Part shown: one piece after another, positions 5,423-8,105 of the stretch
Position numbering within the stretch: position 1 is the first letter of the stretch
How the letters are laid out: the number at the start of each line of letters is the position of its first letter
DNA from: Rubrivivax sp.
GTDB taxonomy: Bacteria > Pseudomonadota > Gammaproteobacteria > Burkholderiales > Burkholderiaceae
NCBI GenBank assembly: GCA_016790225.1
Contig: JAEUOZ010000035.1
Span: forward strand, 1 to 8,105
Direction of reading: 5' to 3'
DNA length: 8,105 nt
The notes under the pieces: model-generated
Databases searched by the model: none
Told to the model about the DNA's origin: nothing
The model's input: the letters and a program-made list of their open reading frames with translations, nothing else
Position numbers and translations under genes: made by a program

Positions 5423-6557
5423 AGACGATCTTGAGGTGCTCGGTCCCTGCAGCGAGGTCGGTCTTGGTTCCGCGTTTGCTGTGCAGCTTGATCTGCAGGC
5501 GCAGGTCGTTCACCGAGTCGGCGTTGCGCAGGGCGTCCTCGTAGGTCACGAAGTGGCCTTCGTAGAGCTCGAACAGCGACTGGTCGAAGGTCTGCATGCC
5601 GATCTCGCGCGAGCGCTTCATCAGATCCTTGATCTCGGTGATCTCGCCCTTGAAGATCAGATCGGCCATCAGCGGCGAGTTCAGCAGCACCTCGACGGCG
5701 GCGATGCGCCCGCGGCCTTCCTGGCGCGGCAGCAGCCGCTGCGAGACCAGCGAACGCAGGTTGAGCGAGAGGTCCATCAGCAGCTGCTGGCGGCGCTCTT
5801 CGGGGAAGAAGTTGATGATGCGGTCCAGCGCCTGGTTTGAACTGTTGGCGTGCAGCGTGGCCATGCACAGGTGGCCGGTCTCGGAGAAGGCGATGGCGTG
5901 ATCCATGGACTCGCGGTCGCGGATTTCGCCCATCAGGATCACGTCGGGCGCCTGGCGCAGCGCATTCTTCAGCGCCGCCTCCCAGCTGTCGGTGTCGATG
6001 CCCAGCTCGCGCTGCGTGATGATGCAGTTCTTGTGCGGGTGCACGAACTCCACCGGATCCTCGATCGTGATGATGTGGCCGTGCGAGTGCTCGTTGCGCC
6101 AGTCCACCATCGCGGCCAGCGAGGTGCTCTTGCCGGAGCCGGTGGAGCCCACGAAGATGATCAGCCCGCGCTTGCTGAGCGCCACGTCCTTCAGGATCTT
6201 GGGCAGGCCGAGCGAATCGATGGTCGGCAGCGTCGCCGGGATCGTGCGGAACACCAGGCCCACCTCACCCTGCTGCTGGAAGGCGTTGACGCGGAAACGC
6301 CCGATGCCGCCTGGCGAGATGGCGAAGTTGCACTCCCGGGTGCGCTCGAACTCGGCCGCCTGCTTGTCGTTCATCACGGCCCGCGCCAGCTGCAGCGTGT
6401 GCTGCCCGGTCAGCGCCTGCGGGCTCACCTTGGTGACCTTGCCGTCCACCTTCATCGCCGGCGGAAATTCCGCGGTGAGGAAGAGGTCCGAGCCATTGCG
6501 GGCCAGCATGAGCCGCAGCAGATCGTGGACAAACTTCGAGGCTTGATCGCGTTCCAT
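5421..6557 (-). CDS. pilU: Type IV pilus retraction ATPase PilU
   Basis: With the ATG at 6557 the protein has 378 residues, as usual for PilU. PilU is a hexameric secretion-type ATPase at the cytoplasmic base of the type IV pilus that assists PilT in retraction. Motifs in order: N-terminal NGSDLFLTAEFPPAMKVDGK (21-40), Walker A GSTGSGKST (137-145), Asp box ITIEDPVEFVH (163-173), Walker B VILMGEIRD (206-214) and His box ETGHLCMATLHANS (226-239). LMADLIFKGE (296-305) stands where PilT has its AIRNLIRE-type motif, a distinguishing trait. An in-frame GTG at 6587 would overlap the pilT stop (GTGA) and add 10 basic residues. ATG 6557 is preferred because relatives begin MERDQA, though its ribosome site (CGAAAG) is weak. 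It lies 26 bases after pilT, clearly in one operon. All ATPase residues are intact. Confidence 0.96.
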   Translation of the reverse strand: MERDQASKFVHDLLRLMLARNGSDLFLTAEFPPAMKVDGKVTKVSPQALTGQHTLQLARAVMNDKQAAEFERTRECNFAISPGGIGRFRVNAFQQQGEVGLVFRTIPATLPTIDSLGLPKILKDVALSKRGLIIFVGSTGSGKSTSLAAMVDWRNEHSHGHIITIEDPVEFVHPHKNCIITQRELGIDTDSWEAALKNALRQAPDVILMGEIRDRESMDHAIAFSETGHLCMATLHANSSNQALDRIINFFPEERRQQLLMDLSLNLRSLVSQRLLPRQEGRGRIAAVEVLLNSPLMADLIFKGEITEIKDLMKRSREIGMQTFDQSLFELYEGHFVTYEDALRNADSVNDLRLQIKLHSKRGTKTDLAAGTEHLKIV

Positions 6558-6583
6558 CGTGCGCTTTCGTGGTCTTCGAACCT

Positions 6584-7627
<1,044 letters not shown>

Positions 7628-7767
7628 GGCGGCTCGTGTTGCGGCGGAAGGCGGCAGACCTGCCAGTGTCCAGCCGGGCCTGCGGTAGGCTTGGTCGGTA
7701 TTGAACCGGCTTTACCGCGCTACTCGGGCCACTTCGGGGCCCGCCGCAGCGAGGTATTCGAACGATT
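7628..7767. promoter_or_regulatory. Divergent spacer between pilT and yggS
   Basis: These 140 bases hold no credible gene and must contain the 5' signals of both flanking genes unless transcription starts further away. I could not find a convincing -35/-10 pair on either strand. TTGAAC at 7701-7706 has no -10 at the right distance. A short hairpin, CGGGCC (7725-7730) with GGCCCG (7738-7743) and a 7-base loop, would sit in the yggS leader. GAGG at 7751-7754 is the nearest ribosome-site-like sequence for yggS, 13 bases from its ATG. Confidence 0.5.
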
Positions 7768-8105
7768 ATGACCAGCGTGGTCCACAACCTCCAGCAGGTG
7801 CGCGAGCGCATCGCAAGCGCATGTGAACGGGCGGGGCGACCGCCGTCGTCGGTGCGGCTGCTGGCGGTGAGCAAGACGTTCCCGGCCGAAGCGGTGCGCC
7901 AGGCCCATGCCGCCGGCCAGCGCGCCTTCGGCGAGAACTACGTGCAGGAGGCGCTGGCCAAGATCGAGGCGCTGGCCGATCTGCGCACCCAGCTCGAATG
8001 GCATCTGATCGGCCCGCTGCAGAGCAACAAGACGCGCCCGGTGGCCGAGGCCTTCGACTGGGTGCATTCGGTCGACCGCCTGAAGATCGCGCAGCGCCTG
8101 GCCGA
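7768..8105 (+). CDS. yggS: PLP homeostasis protein YggS (PLPBP), N-terminal part (cut by window edge)
   Basis: The first 112 residues are present of a family near 230-240; the gene runs off the right edge. YggS/PLPBP binds pyridoxal 5'-phosphate in a single alanine-racemase-type barrel, has no known enzymatic activity and helps balance vitamin B6 and linked amino-acid pools. LLAVSKTFPAE (31-41) contains Lys36, which forms the Schiff base with PLP. FGENYVQEA (54-62) and WHLIGPLQSNKTR (78-90) are hallmark segments. The start MTSVVHNLQQVRERI is as expected; no alternative start is close. The ribosome site is poor (GAGG 13 bases upstream). The gene is divergent from pilT; in many proteobacteria proC follows yggS, but that region lies outside the window. 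Confidence 0.95.
   Translation, partial: MTSVVHNLQQVRERIASACERAGRPPSSVRLLAVSKTFPAEAVRQAHAAGQRAFGENYVQEALAKIEALADLRTQLEWHLIGPLQSNKTRPVAEAFDWVHSVDRLKIAQRLA

Noticed and set aside
7656..7671. Sigma-54-like promoter (TGGCA...GC spacing) upstream of pilT on the minus strand
   Set aside because: Only TGGCA and a GC at the right distance match; the usual TTGC box is absent and GG-N10-GC occurs often by chance in GC-rich DNA.

Overview
The window is GC-rich and gene-dense. It reads as ordinary chromosome of a betaproteobacterium, most likely Burkholderiales. The case rests on protein resemblance (PilT/PilU, the two-BON lipoprotein, RsmI, TldD) and on conserved neighbourhoods: yggS divergent from pilT-pilU, and rsmI divergent from yraN, a DiaA-like SIS gene and a dolP-like gene. 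Nine protein genes are supported, two of them cut by the window edges. I see no RNA gene, insertion sequence, prophage, CRISPR array or other sign of recent transfer.

Positions 1-2778 (minus strand): rsmI (16S rRNA methyltransferase), then tldD (metalloprotease), then the N-terminal part of a DNA-alkylation-repair-like protein. A 152-base gap with a GC-rich hairpin and a lone -10-like box separates rsmI from tldD. The rsmI start codon overlaps the divergent yraN start codon by 8 bases.

Positions 2771-4483 (plus strand): yraN (predicted endonuclease-fold protein), a SIS-domain protein in the DiaA/GmhA position, and a two-BON lipoprotein resembling DolP. The last two overlap by ATGA. The block matches the enterobacterial yraL-yraN-yraO-yraP order, but with no lpoA (yraM) between rsmI and yraN. 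The SIS protein is the most unusual gene here: it keeps the family's ends and framework but has lost the phosphosugar-binding loops and about 12 residues.

Positions 4496-7627 (minus strand): pilT and pilU, the two type IV pilus retraction ATPases, followed by a beta-hydroxyacid dehydrogenase that probably shares their transcript. This unit converges with dolP across 12 bases that carry two mutually exclusive hairpins. A 140-base divergent spacer separates pilT from the plus-strand gene for the PLP-homeostasis protein YggS, which runs off the right edge.

I found no convincing undescribed multi-gene system. The observations worth following are the eroded SIS protein and its nearly leaderless start, the head-to-head rsmI/yraN overlap, and the symmetric sequences sitting on stop codons.
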